Source: a bacterium HR17
GTDB lineage: Bacteria > Armatimonadota > Fervidibacteria > Fervidibacterales > Fervidibacteraceae
Assembly: GCA_002898575.1 (NCBI GenBank)
Contig: BEHT01000008.1
Coordinates: 21,570-85,569 of the forward strand
DNA length: 64,000 bases
Reading direction: 5' to 3'
Below, piece after piece: positions 8,908-16,779 of this stretch. The notes under the pieces are model-generated. The model was not told the origin of the DNA, ran no database searches, and was given only the letters and a program-made list of their open reading frames with translations. A program made the translations under genes and the position numbers. Position 1 is the stretch's first letter, and every line of letters begins with the position of its first letter.

Positions 8908-9738
8908 GTGAGCGAAGAGCGCCAAACGCCGGAACAGGAGAGCCCGACACGCCCCGCTTCCCGCACAGATGGGCAAGGCGAAGGGCTTTTGATGCGCATC
9001 ATCAACAGCCACTTCGTCCGTTCCATTTACCGCACACCGTGGCCTGTTGACCGGCGCTCCCGCATTTTGACGGTGCTCAACAGTTTGGTCCTTCACCTTC
9101 ACCCCACCCGCATTCCCCGCCACGCCGTCAAAGTCTCTTACACTTGGTGCATGGGTGGGTTGAGCTTTTACCTGATGTTGTTGTTGACAATCACCGGCAT
9201 CTTGCTGATGTTCTACTACCGTCCGGCGCCGGAGCATGCTTACTGGGATGTCAAGTATCTGATGAACGATGTGCCTTTCGGGCGCATTTTGCGCAACATG
9301 CACCGATGGGCAGCCCATGCGATGCTCATCACCGTTTGGCTGCACATGTTGCGGGTGTTCCTGACCGGCTCCTACAAACCGCCCCGCGAGTTCAACTGGG
9401 TCATCGGTGTCAACCTGCTGGTGTTGACAATGCTGTTGTCCTTCACGGGTTATTTGCTGCCGTGGGACCAACTGGCGATGTGGGCGGTGACTGTCGGCAC
9501 CAACATGGCGCGGGCAACCCCGTTCTTGGGGCATGAAGGTCCGTTCGGTCCGCAATTGGGCATGACGCCTTACAACGATGTCCGCTTCGCTTTGTTGGGC
9601 GGCAGCATCGTCGGCGAGAACGCCCTTATCCGCTTCTATGTCTGGCACTGCTTGGGCTTTCCGTTCATTCATGCGTGGCTCATGGCGATTCACTTTTGGC
9701 GCGTGCGCAAAGACGGTGGCATTTCCGGTCCACTTTGA
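8908..9738 (+). CDS. qcrB: Cytochrome b6-type subunit of quinol oxidoreductase
   Basis: 276 residues, GTG start with AAGGAGG upstream. The heme-ligand histidines are visible: H132 and H146 in helix B (13 residues between) and H247 and H262 in helix D (14 between). The helix D spacing is the b6f type, not the bc1 type. C81 in YTWCMGG sits where cytochrome b6 and Bacillus QcrB carry the Cys that covalently holds an extra heme (ci). Only the N-terminal half of a bc1 cytochrome b is present; the C-terminal half is encoded by the next gene, again as in b6f. The first 70 residues are a soluble extension. Confidence 0.95.
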   Translation: MSEERQTPEQESPTRPASRTDGQGEGLLMRIINSHFVRSIYRTPWPVDRRSRILTVLNSLVLHLHPTRIPRHAVKVSYTWCMGGLSFYLMLLLTITGILLMFYYRPAPEHAYWDVKYLMNDVPFGRILRNMHRWAAHAMLITVWLHMLRVFLTGSYKPPREFNWVIGVNLLVLTMLLSFTGYLLPWDQLAMWAVTVGTNMARATPFLGHEGPFGPQLGMTPYNDVRFALLGGSIVGENALIRFYVWHCLGFPFIHAWLMAIHFWRVRKDGGISGPL

Positions 9739-9764
9739 AGGCTGGCTAAAGGAGGGCAAAGGCT

Positions 9765-10679
9765 ATGGCGGAGCACGCCCCTGCACCTGAGCAACCTCGT
9801 TCCCAACCGGCGGGGCAACGCCCTGCGACCCCGCGCCCGGCGCGTCGGGGCATGACCGAAGAACAAGTCCAAGCGACGCAGGTCGCCGCTGAACGCAAAC
9901 GCGAGGCGCTGGAAGAGGGCAAGGTGCTCACATGGCCGGACTTGGTTTACGCGGAATTTCTCTCGGCTGTGTTTCTGACCGTCGTGTTGTTCATCGTCTC
10001 GTTGGTTTTCAACGCGCCGTTGGAAGAACCGTCCAACCCCAACAAAACGCCCATCCCGTCCCGCGCGCCGTGGTATTTCTTGGGCTTACAAGAGATGCTT
10101 GTCTACTTTGACCCGTGGATCGCAGGGGTTTTGTTGCCTGGAATGATCATCGTCGGCTTGATGGTCATCCCTTATGTGGACACCAAACCGACCGTCGGCA
10201 TCGGGCGCTACAGCTGGAAGGGACGCGAATGGCAATACATTTTCTTCATCGGTGGCTTTGCCCTCTGGCTTATCCTGATCGTTATTGGGCAGTTCTTCCG
10301 CTGGGGACCTTGGGCGATTTACATGCCGTGGGAGCCGCGCGAACACATCAAAGTCGTCGCAGAGCACCTGACCTGGTGCCCGTTGCACAAAGACCCACCC
10401 GCCAACATGTTTTGCCCGGTCGGCTTCCTGATTTACGCCCTCTTCAACGCGCTGGTGTTCACCTATCCGTGGTGGTTGCGGTTCGTGCACAAAGACTGGG
10501 GCGAACGCGCCATCAATTACTACCGTCAGTTAGGCTTAGTGCGTTACTTGATTGTCATGTTTTTCGTCTCATGGACGCTCTTTTTGCCCATCAAGATGAT
10601 GATGCGGTTGGGTGTTTTCCCGCTGTTTTGGGGCATTCGGTTGAAATACCTTGTCGTGACGCCATGGTTCAACATCTGA
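9765..10679 (+). CDS. qcrC: Subunit IV-like C-terminal cytochrome b protein
   Basis: 304 residues, ATG with AAAGGAGGG upstream. This is the C-terminal half of cytochrome b: after about 60 soluble, charged N-terminal residues come five or so membrane helices. The quinol-site PEWY motif of bc1 complexes appears here as APWYFLGLQE. At about 300 residues it is nearly twice the length of plant PetD; the extra part is two additional C-terminal helices and a loop with two Cys (EHLTWCPLHKDPPANMFC). The gene symbol is given by analogy with split bacterial complexes. It forms the Qo site with the preceding two proteins. Confidence 0.88.
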   Translation: MAEHAPAPEQPRSQPAGQRPATPRPARRGMTEEQVQATQVAAERKREALEEGKVLTWPDLVYAEFLSAVFLTVVLFIVSLVFNAPLEEPSNPNKTPIPSRAPWYFLGLQEMLVYFDPWIAGVLLPGMIIVGLMVIPYVDTKPTVGIGRYSWKGREWQYIFFIGGFALWLILIVIGQFFRWGPWAIYMPWEPREHIKVVAEHLTWCPLHKDPPANMFCPVGFLIYALFNALVFTYPWWLRFVHKDWGERAINYYRQLGLVRYLIVMFFVSWTLFLPIKMMMRLGVFPLFWGIRLKYLVVTPWFNI

Positions 10680-10698
10680 TGCAGGAGGGGTTAGACGC

Positions 10699-13485
10699 AT
10701 GGACCAGATTTACAACACCCGTCGGCTCAATCAGATTTTCACCGTCCTCAACCTGACAGCACTAGCGCTCATCCTCATCGTCATCTACAAGGACCAGCGC
10801 CCTGAGTGGTACCCCTATCAGACCACCTACATCCAACTGTTCCGCCAGTATGCCCAGCAGGAACTGAAACGAGTGCAACAGGAATTGCAGAACGACACCG
10901 AATATCAAGAGTTGAAGAAACAACTGCAAGAGGTTTCCCAACGCCTCAACGCCAACCCACGCTACAAGCAACTGAGCCAAGAGATAGCGCGGTTGAACGC
11001 GGAACTCAAAAAGGTGCAGACGCAGTTGGCGGAAGTGCGGCTGGATTACCTCCACTACGAAGACGAATTTTTCTGGGCACGGTCGCAAGCGGCTAAAGAT
11101 CGTTACCGTCGTCTCATGCAACAACTTAAGCCGACCGTGGACAAACTAACCGCGCAGATGGAGGACATCCAACGGCAGTTGCTGAAAGTGACGGAAGAAT
11201 TCAACGCGCTGGACGCGGCGCGCCGTGCCGTCCAAGAAAAACTGAGCCAGAAGGAATTTGCGCTACAGGTCGCACAAGCGTCGCTGGAAAGCGCACAAAA
11301 GGCGAAACCCCAAATCCAGCAAATCCACAACCCCGAACTGCACTTGGTAGACCGCTGCACCACTTGCCACATGGGTTACGATAAGCCTGAAAGTTGGGGC
11401 ACTTTTATCAAGGCGCGCATCGCCGACTTGGAACGCAGAAAGGCGCCTAAGTCCCAAATCGCCATCCTGAAAGCCCTCATGCCCCATCCCCGCCAGCAGG
11501 AACTGTTCAGCAAACATCCCGTCAGCAAGTTCGGCTGCACCAGTTGTCACGGCGGGCAGGGCGTCGCCCTCAAAAAGGATGTCGCCCACGCCTATAACGA
11601 GAAGTTTTGGGAGACGCCGATGCTGCCCATCAAATATGTGGAAGCCGGCTGCGGCAAGTGCCACCGCTACGAGATGACCCTCGCCGGCGCACCGAAACTG
11701 TCGCGGGGCAAGCAACTTTACTACATGTTGGGTTGCTTCGGCTGCCACGACGCTAAGGGCTACGAAGATGTCCCTGAAGACTTGCAAAAAATCGGTCCGA
11801 GCCTGACGCACATCGCCGAAAAAGTGAGCCCTGAATGGTTGTTCCGCTGGCTGAAAGACCCGCACGCATGGTCACCCACCACTCGCATGCCGATGTTTTA
11901 CCTGCGCGATGACGAAGTGTGGGCGTTGGTCGCTTACTTGCGCCATGCCTCGGAAGTCGTGCAGGGGCAAGCGCAACCGCAGTTCGTTGACCTGCGACCC
12001 CACTACGGCAAGCAACCCTTGCGTTTGGCGAAACGCTACCCTGGCGGCGACCCCAATCGCGGGCGGCAACTGGTGCAGCAAGTCGGCTGTTTGGGGTGCC
12101 ACCGCATTGAGGGTGTGGGTGGTCCGCAGGAACGCGAGCCGGGCAAACGCGTCCTCAGCGAAAAAGATTTCGGTCCCAACCTCAGCAAAGTCGGCAGCAA
12201 AATCACCAACCCTGACTGGCTGTTCAACTGGCTGCTTAACCCCAAAGGCGTTGACCCGTCGGCAAAGATGCCCAATTTGCGGTTGTCCGAGCAGGAAGCG
12301 GCGGACATCACCGCCTTTTTGCTGACGCTGAAAGAGAAACCGACCGTGCGCCCTGTCGCTTTCACGCCCACACCCAACCTGAACAACCCTGAACTGATTG
12401 AAAAGGGCTTTTCGCTCATCGCCAACTACGGCTGCGCCGGCTGCCATAACATCCCTGGCACCGAGAAACTTACCAAGATCGGCAAAAACCTCTCTGACGA
12501 AGCCGACTTGGACCCGCACCTGATTGACTTTGGGCAACGCGTCCACGAAATCTTTGAGAAGGCACCGACCTACTGGGACCGCAAATACATCTGGCTGCGG
12601 GAGAAAATCATCCGCCCGCGCAGTTTCCGCGAAAGCGGTCTGCGCATGCCCAATCTGAACATCTCCGAACAGGATGCCGACGCCCTATTGACCGCCATCC
12701 TGAGTTTCACCAAGCGGGAACTGGCGACGCTGAAGGTAACGGGAACGGATTTGCCCCAAACCTTGTATGTGCGTGACCGAACCACCGACCCGCGTATCGC
12801 CGCCGTCTCAGCCGGACAAAAACTCGTCTTCGGCTACAACTGCGTCGGTTGCCACATCGTGGAGGGTTACGGCGGTGACATTTGGCCGCTGTTGGAAGAC
12901 GGCATGCAGCCGCCCAACTTGCAATCCGAGGGCTACCGCGTCAACCACGATTGGCTCTTCCGCTTTTTGCACGACCCGACGATGGGCAGCGGGCGGCAGC
13001 ATTACATTCGCCCGTGGCTCCAAGTGCGGATGCCGACCTTTGGCTTTGATGACGAAGAAGTCAACACGCTTATCCGCTACTTTGCGGCAGTGGACCAACG
13101 CCCCATCCTGACCGCGTTCCACCGTCCCTACCACCCTGACCCACAAATGGTTGCGGTGGGTAAACGGTTGTTTGACCAACTGCAATGCATCGCGTGCCAC
13201 CCAACAGGTCCAGTGCAGCCTGGCGCGGACGTCGCCCAGTTAGCACCCAACTTGCAACTGGCGCGGGAGCGGCTGCAACCCGAATGGATTGTGGACTGGC
13301 TGTTAGATCCCCAAAAGTTTCAACCTGGCACCCGCATGCCGACCTTCTTCCCATACAACGAACAAACGCAGAAGTATGACTCACCTTTACCCGACATCTT
13401 AGGCGGCGATGCCCGCAAGCAAGCCGAGGCACTGCGCGATTACTTGTTTACCCTTGCCCCGCCGGCGACCGCGCGGCGCCAGTGA
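10699..13485 (+). CDS. Membrane-anchored octaheme cytochrome c with coiled-coil stalk
   Basis: 928 residues. An uncleaved N-terminal helix (about 14-30) is followed by a coiled coil (about 45-205) and eight CXXCH heme sites: C220 CTTCH, C280 CTSCH, C318 CGKCH, C346 CFGCH, C464 CLGCH, C579 CAGCH, C715 CVGCH and C830 CIACH. The last five lie in class I cytochrome domains, each with a later Met-Pro axial ligand (RMPMF, KMPNL, RMPNL, RMPTF, RMPTF). The first three have no such Met and may be bis-His. It ends the Rieske/cytochrome b operon and is the likely electron carrier from the Rieske protein to the oxidase. A chain this long with a stalk is unlike the usual mono- or diheme partner. Confidence 0.92.
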   Translation: MDQIYNTRRLNQIFTVLNLTALALILIVIYKDQRPEWYPYQTTYIQLFRQYAQQELKRVQQELQNDTEYQELKKQLQEVSQRLNANPRYKQLSQEIARLNAELKKVQTQLAEVRLDYLHYEDEFFWARSQAAKDRYRRLMQQLKPTVDKLTAQMEDIQRQLLKVTEEFNALDAARRAVQEKLSQKEFALQVAQASLESAQKAKPQIQQIHNPELHLVDRCTTCHMGYDKPESWGTFIKARIADLERRKAPKSQIAILKALMPHPRQQELFSKHPVSKFGCTSCHGGQGVALKKDVAHAYNEKFWETPMLPIKYVEAGCGKCHRYEMTLAGAPKLSRGKQLYYMLGCFGCHDAKGYEDVPEDLQKIGPSLTHIAEKVSPEWLFRWLKDPHAWSPTTRMPMFYLRDDEVWALVAYLRHASEVVQGQAQPQFVDLRPHYGKQPLRLAKRYPGGDPNRGRQLVQQVGCLGCHRIEGVGGPQEREPGKRVLSEKDFGPNLSKVGSKITNPDWLFNWLLNPKGVDPSAKMPNLRLSEQEAADITAFLLTLKEKPTVRPVAFTPTPNLNNPELIEKGFSLIANYGCAGCHNIPGTEKLTKIGKNLSDEADLDPHLIDFGQRVHEIFEKAPTYWDRKYIWLREKIIRPRSFRESGLRMPNLNISEQDADALLTAILSFTKRELATLKVTGTDLPQTLYVRDRTTDPRIAAVSAGQKLVFGYNCVGCHIVEGYGGDIWPLLEDGMQPPNLQSEGYRVNHDWLFRFLHDPTMGSGRQHYIRPWLQVRMPTFGFDDEEVNTLIRYFAAVDQRPILTAFHRPYHPDPQMVAVGKRLFDQLQCIACHPTGPVQPGADVAQLAPNLQLARERLQPEWIVDWLLDPQKFQPGTRMPTFFPYNEQTQKYDSPLPDILGGDARKQAEALRDYLFTLAPPATARRQ

Positions 13486-13750
13486 CGGGCGTCGTTGCCG
13501 CCAGCAACTGGCGGGCTTCCAAAAGGGCGTGAACGATTTGTTCGCCCTGCGGTGTCAGTTGATAGCACACTTGCACGGGACGGGTCGGAACGACCTTGCG
13601 TTGGACGCCCTGCAACTCTTACAGGCGTCTGAGATGGTCAAACACCCGCTTGCGGGACATCCGCAGCCCTACGACCAGCAGACGGGGACGAGTCGGTTGG
13701 CGGAGCAACAGTGCCAACGATTTTAGCCGACAAGGGCACTGGAGTAGCGG
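13448..13750 (-). pseudogene. Degenerate winged-helix regulator fragment with in-frame TAA
   Basis: Reading the minus strand in the same frame as the wHTH gene above it, past its TGA, gives a second helix-turn-helix-like stretch (LALLLRQPTRPRLLVVGLRM, then SRKRVFDHLRRL), a TAA at 13619-13621, and then a matching wing and helix (VVPTRPVQVCYQLTPQGEQI, VHALLEARQLLA) to a TAA at 13448. The parts before and after the TAA join into a plausible winged-helix domain. I read this as a broken MarR/PadR-like gene. There is no good start codon. Its end overlaps the 3' end of the octaheme cytochrome gene by about 38 bp. Confidence 0.45.
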
Positions 13751-13753
13751 GAA

Positions 13754-14062
13754 TCACTGCACGATTTGATCAACGCTGAGCCCCGCTGCTTCTAATCGCT
13801 GCACGACTTGAAGACATCGCTCCCCTTCCTCCGTCAAGCGCAGGGCGGCAGGGACAGCGCCCCCGTGCAACGGGGCTGGTGGCTGAGCAGTGGGTTCTAT
13901 CAACCTGGCTTGCTGCAGGTGTTTCAAGCGGCGATACAGGGTTCGGCGGGGGATTTGCGGGCAATGGCGTTGCAACATGGCGGGACGGTTTTGCCCTTCC
14001 TTAAGCGCCCGCAAAATAGCGATGTCCCAGCGGCTTCGGACAGCGACAGTATCGCATGGCAT
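13754..14062 (-). CDS. Winged-helix (HxlR/PadR-like) transcriptional regulator
   Basis: 102 residues from ATG 14062, chosen because GAGAGGTGG lies 8 bp before it; an in-frame GTG at 14104 would add 14 residues. The protein is a compact winged helix: RWDIAILRALKEGQNRPAML, recognition helix RRTLYRRLKHLQQARLI, wing around PTAQPPAPLHGGAVPAALRL, and LTEEGERCLQVVQRLE. No metal or effector site is obvious. It is divergent from the broken COX2-like gene at 14235 and convergent with the cytochrome operon, so it may control the oxidase genes. A possible operator-promoter lies at 14122-14160. Confidence 0.7.
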   Translation of the reverse strand: MPCDTVAVRSRWDIAILRALKEGQNRPAMLQRHCPQIPRRTLYRRLKHLQQARLIEPTAQPPAPLHGGAVPAALRLTEEGERCLQVVQRLEAAGLSVDQIVQ

Positions 14063-14121
14063 CAAGAGCCACCTCTCGGCGCAACGCCACCGAAAGTTTG
14101 CCACGCTGCTGCAGACACCCT

Positions 14122-14160
14122 CTAAGTGCCATTTTAGGAACTAAGTCTCCTTCTTGTCAC
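14122..14160 (-). promoter_or_regulatory. Candidate promoter with overlapping inverted repeat for the wHTH gene
   Basis: On the minus strand GTGACA (14155-14160) and TAAAAT (14131-14136) are 18 bp apart. An imperfect inverted repeat, CTAAGTGCC (14122-14130) and GGAACTAAG (14137-14145), brackets the -10. This would suit autoregulation by the winged-helix protein that starts 60 bp downstream. It also lies 90 bp ahead of the divergent COX2-like gene. Confidence 0.35.
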
Positions 14161-14234
14161 CTCTTGCACCCCATCTGTTCATCGCTGTAGGGTTTAACGC
14201 GCGACCAAGGATGACGACAAGGTGGTGAACAACG

Positions 14235-14951
14235 ATGGCGCCGATGGTGGCGTTTGCCGTGTGGGCGTTCATCGCCCTCATCATCGTCGCTGTTTACGCT
14301 TATTGTGTCCTGAGCACTCGTGTTCCATTGGAGGGAGAAGCCGCTTACAAAGCCGTCAGCCAGTTACGGCGCCCGCTGTTTGTGCTCCTCACCCTCGTGC
14401 TTCTCGCTTCCTTTGCCTTGAGTGTGCCCCATCTCCCTTACCCGCGCCCCACTTTTCCCGACAAGGTAGTCTATGTGACCGCTAAGCAATTTGCCTTCGC
14501 CATCACCGAAAAACCCGTTCGCACGGACGCGGAGTTTGAAGAGGCGACGACGGCTGAACCCGTAAAAATCCCGGTCAACGCCCTTGTGGAGTTTCGGGTC
14601 ACGAGTCTGGATGTCAATCACGGCTTCAGCCTCTTCTCCCCTGATGGGGTGTTGCTCGGTCAAACCCAGGCGATGCCTGGCTATGTCAACCGCCTCTTCA
14701 TGCGTTTTGACCGCCCGGGCACTTACACATCTTTGTGCTTGGAGTGCTTTAGTCGAATTTTCCTTTCGGCAGCTCCTCGGAGGGCATGTCTCCTGACGCG
14801 CCAATTTCTTTGCGGCGGCTCAGGAGAGCCGCCCTCCGAGAGCCACCTTGTCGTTCGGAGGGCGCGTCTCCTGACGCGCCGATTTCTTTGCGGCGGCTCA
14901 GGAGAGCCGCCCTCCGAGAGCCACCTTGTCGTTCGGAGGGCGCGTCTCTGA
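14235..14951 (+). pseudogene. COX2-like (CuA) subunit truncated by a repeat element
   Basis: The first about 171 residues are a cytochrome oxidase subunit II-like protein: two N-terminal membrane helices, then a cupredoxin domain with VNHGFSLFSPDGVLLGQTQ, the AMPGYVNRLFMRFDRPGTY strand and SLCLE. In the family the last segment should continue as CLEYCG..H..M, the CuA site. Instead the frame runs into repeat element A (14755 onward) and codes only repeat-derived residues ([21 protein letters not shown]). The second CuA Cys, the His and the Met are missing, so CuA cannot form. The lost C-terminus is not found beyond the element. It may be expressed as a defective protein or be dead. Confidence 0.75.
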
Positions 14952-15017
14952 CGCGCCGATTTCTTTGCGGCGGCTCAGGAGAGCCGCACTCCAACCAAAG
15001 CCCATTATTCAACACAG
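14755..15017 (+). repeat. Double-hairpin element A, three core units
   Basis: The element has the left end GAATTTTCC followed by TTTCGGCAG, three core units starting at 14777, 14855 and 14933 (78 bp each), and the right end ACCAAAGCCC then ATTATTCAACACAG. Each core has GGCGCGTC/GACGCGCC and GGCGGCTC/GAGCCGCC stems enclosed by GGAGGG and CCCTCC. It interrupts the COX2-like gene and ends 27 bp before the Sco-like start. Confidence 0.85.
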
Positions 15018-15043
15018 GGTTACCTCGTGGAGGTGGGCAAACG

Positions 15044-15877
15044 ATGGCGGCTCGCCTTCGCTGCCGCCAAAGCGCCGTCGTCCTGACCACGCTTGTTTTG
15101 CTGGTGTCGGTTCAGCGCAGTCTTGCCCAAACAGAAAACGGCGCTCGGTTGCTTCCCCGCGAAGAGGAAGCCCTCTACCGGGCGGTCCCCGACATCACTG
15201 TGCGGACGATAGACGGAACGACGCTCCCCTTCTCGTCGCTGTGGCGGGAGCGCCCGATTTTGCTCACCTTTGTTTCCGCCCATTGCTCAGGTGTTTGCCA
15301 CCCTTACCTGCGATCATTGCGGGACGCTATCCGGCGGGTCGGCGGATTGGGGAGCGCTTATGAGGTCGTCGTCCTCAGTTTCGTCCCGAAAGACACACTG
15401 GCAGAACTTCGCCTTATGGCGGAAGCCACTGGGCTGTCTCCTACAGAGCGCCCTCATTGGCATTTCGGCATCGGGGCGTCCGAAGCGATACGGCAGTTGG
15501 AGCAAACGGTGCGCTTCTGGCACCGCCGCGTCAAGGGCACGAACCAATACGACCATCCCGCCATGCTGGCAGCGATCAAAGACGGCAAGGTCGTTCGCTT
15601 GCTCGTTGGGGCAACAGTATTGCCCCCGCGGTTGCGGGAAGTCGTGCGGGAATTAGAAGGTGAAACGGTCCTTGCCTACCCGCTCCCCGATGCGAAGATA
15701 CCTTTCCGCTGCTTCCGTTACGACCCGAAAACAGGCGCGTGGCGCCCCGATTGGGGGGTGCTGGCGCTTCTGATGCCACCGTCGCTGACAGCGATGAGCG
15801 TCCTTTACCTCTTCTGGTGCAAGGGATGTCCGAGAGACACCCAAAGCGTCCGAAGGTCAGACAGATTTCGCCGATAG
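15044..15877 (+). CDS. Sco/SenC-like membrane protein with CxxxC motif
   Basis: 277 residues from ATG 15044 (GGAGGTGG upstream); the frame is also open back through the repeat, but that part is not gene sequence. Residues 1-29 are a signal or anchor helix. The thioredoxin-like domain has FVSAHCSGVCHPYLRSLRD, where CSGVC matches the Cu-binding CxxxC of Sco proteins. A second membrane helix lies near the C-terminus (WGVLALLMPPSLTAMSVLYL). Sco proteins deliver copper to CuA. Here the protein sits next to a broken CuA gene, so it may now serve the aa3-type oxidase downstream. A classical Sco is encoded at 24831. Confidence 0.75.
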   Translation: MAARLRCRQSAVVLTTLVLLVSVQRSLAQTENGARLLPREEEALYRAVPDITVRTIDGTTLPFSSLWRERPILLTFVSAHCSGVCHPYLRSLRDAIRRVGGLGSAYEVVVLSFVPKDTLAELRLMAEATGLSPTERPHWHFGIGASEAIRQLEQTVRFWHRRVKGTNQYDHPAMLAAIKDGKVVRLLVGATVLPPRLREVVRELEGETVLAYPLPDAKIPFRCFRYDPKTGAWRPDWGVLALLMPPSLTAMSVLYLFWCKGCPRDTQSVRRSDRFRR

Positions 15878-15953
15878 AACCAGGCAAACTTGTTGCACTA
15901 AACTTTAGAGACGGCGAACCGTAAAGAAACACCGCAAGGAGGACTGATAGGGG

Positions 15954-16709
15954 ATGCAGTGGCGACATGCGCTGACGCTGTTGGGTTCCTTAGCTATTGC
16001 CGTGGGACTGAGTTGTGCGCGAAGCCCAGAACCCCAACCCATCCAAAAAACGGGGGCGGCGCGGGGCAACGCGACGATCAAAGGGGTCGTTAAATTCACA
16101 GGCACACCCCTCAAGCCCCGCATGATTAGCATGAAGCAGGACAAAAAGTGCGACGCTTTGCACAAGGGTAAACCCGTTCCATCTGACGAATTCGTCCTGA
16201 ACAAAAACGGAACGCTCAAATGGGTGCTCGTTTATGTCAAGAACCCACCAAAGGGCAATTACAAGCCACCGAGCAAACCCGTTGAGTTGGACCAAAAGGG
16301 TTGCCACTACACGCCCCATGTCTTCGGGATTATGGTCGGGCAAACCTTAGAAATCGTCAACTCCGACGGTTTTCTGCACAATGTCCACTTTGTCGGCAAG
16401 AAAAACCCGCAGTTCAATCAGGCACAACCGACCAGCGCCGTCAAGATCCGCAAACAGTTCAGGTCGCCCGAGTTGCCCCCTGACAGTTACTTCAAGTGCG
16501 ATGTCCACCCGTGGATGAAGGCGTGGGTCGGTATCTTTGACCATCCCTTCTTTGCCGTGACAGACGACAGCGGTTCTTTCACCATCAGCGGATTGCCTGC
16601 AGGCACTTACGAAATTGAAGCGTGGCACGAACGGTTGGGCAAGCAAACGCAAAAGGTGACGGTAAAGGCAGGCGAGACAAAGACCATCACTTTCACTTTC
16701 AAGCGATGA
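15954..16709 (+). CDS. Cupredoxin-like lipoprotein of the oxidase operon
   Basis: 251 residues with a lipobox (VGLSC, Cys21), so probably anchored outside the membrane. GCAAGGAGGACT lies 10 bp upstream. Middle part: a plastocyanin-like fold with candidate type 1 copper ligands His in LHNVHF, then Cys, His and Met in FKCDVHPWMKAW. C-terminal part (about 200-251): a carboxypeptidase-regulatory-like beta domain (GSFTISGLPAGTYEIEAWHE). It is likely a blue-copper electron carrier or copper chaperone for the oxidase encoded next. A strong hairpin separates it from coxB. Confidence 0.75.
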   Translation: MQWRHALTLLGSLAIAVGLSCARSPEPQPIQKTGAARGNATIKGVVKFTGTPLKPRMISMKQDKKCDALHKGKPVPSDEFVLNKNGTLKWVLVYVKNPPKGNYKPPSKPVELDQKGCHYTPHVFGIMVGQTLEIVNSDGFLHNVHFVGKKNPQFNQAQPTSAVKIRKQFRSPELPPDSYFKCDVHPWMKAWVGIFDHPFFAVTDDSGSFTISGLPAGTYEIEAWHERLGKQTQKVTVKAGETKTITFTFKR

Positions 16710-16716
16710 AACCGTG

Positions 16717-16759
16717 CCCAAAGGGGCAGGGGACACCGCAATGTCCCCTGCCTTTTGGG
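16717..16759 (+). terminator. Strong hairpin between the lipoprotein gene and coxB
   Basis: CCCAAAGGGGCAGGGGACA and TGTCCCCTGCCTTTTGGG form a near-perfect stem of about 18 bp with a short loop. There is no U-run after it, so it may act as a partial terminator or an mRNA stability element within the operon. Confidence 0.55.
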
Positions 16760-16779
16760 TGAGCGAGGTGTGATGGTTG

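Noticed and set aside
13750..13760. TGA after the wHTH gene as selenocysteine or read-through codon
   Set aside because: The frame beyond it has another stop, and there is no sign of a SECIS-like element.
14786..15043. In-frame extension of the Sco-like gene through the repeat units
   Set aside because: The codons are repeat sequence also found in other elements, and ATG 15044 has a strong ribosome site.
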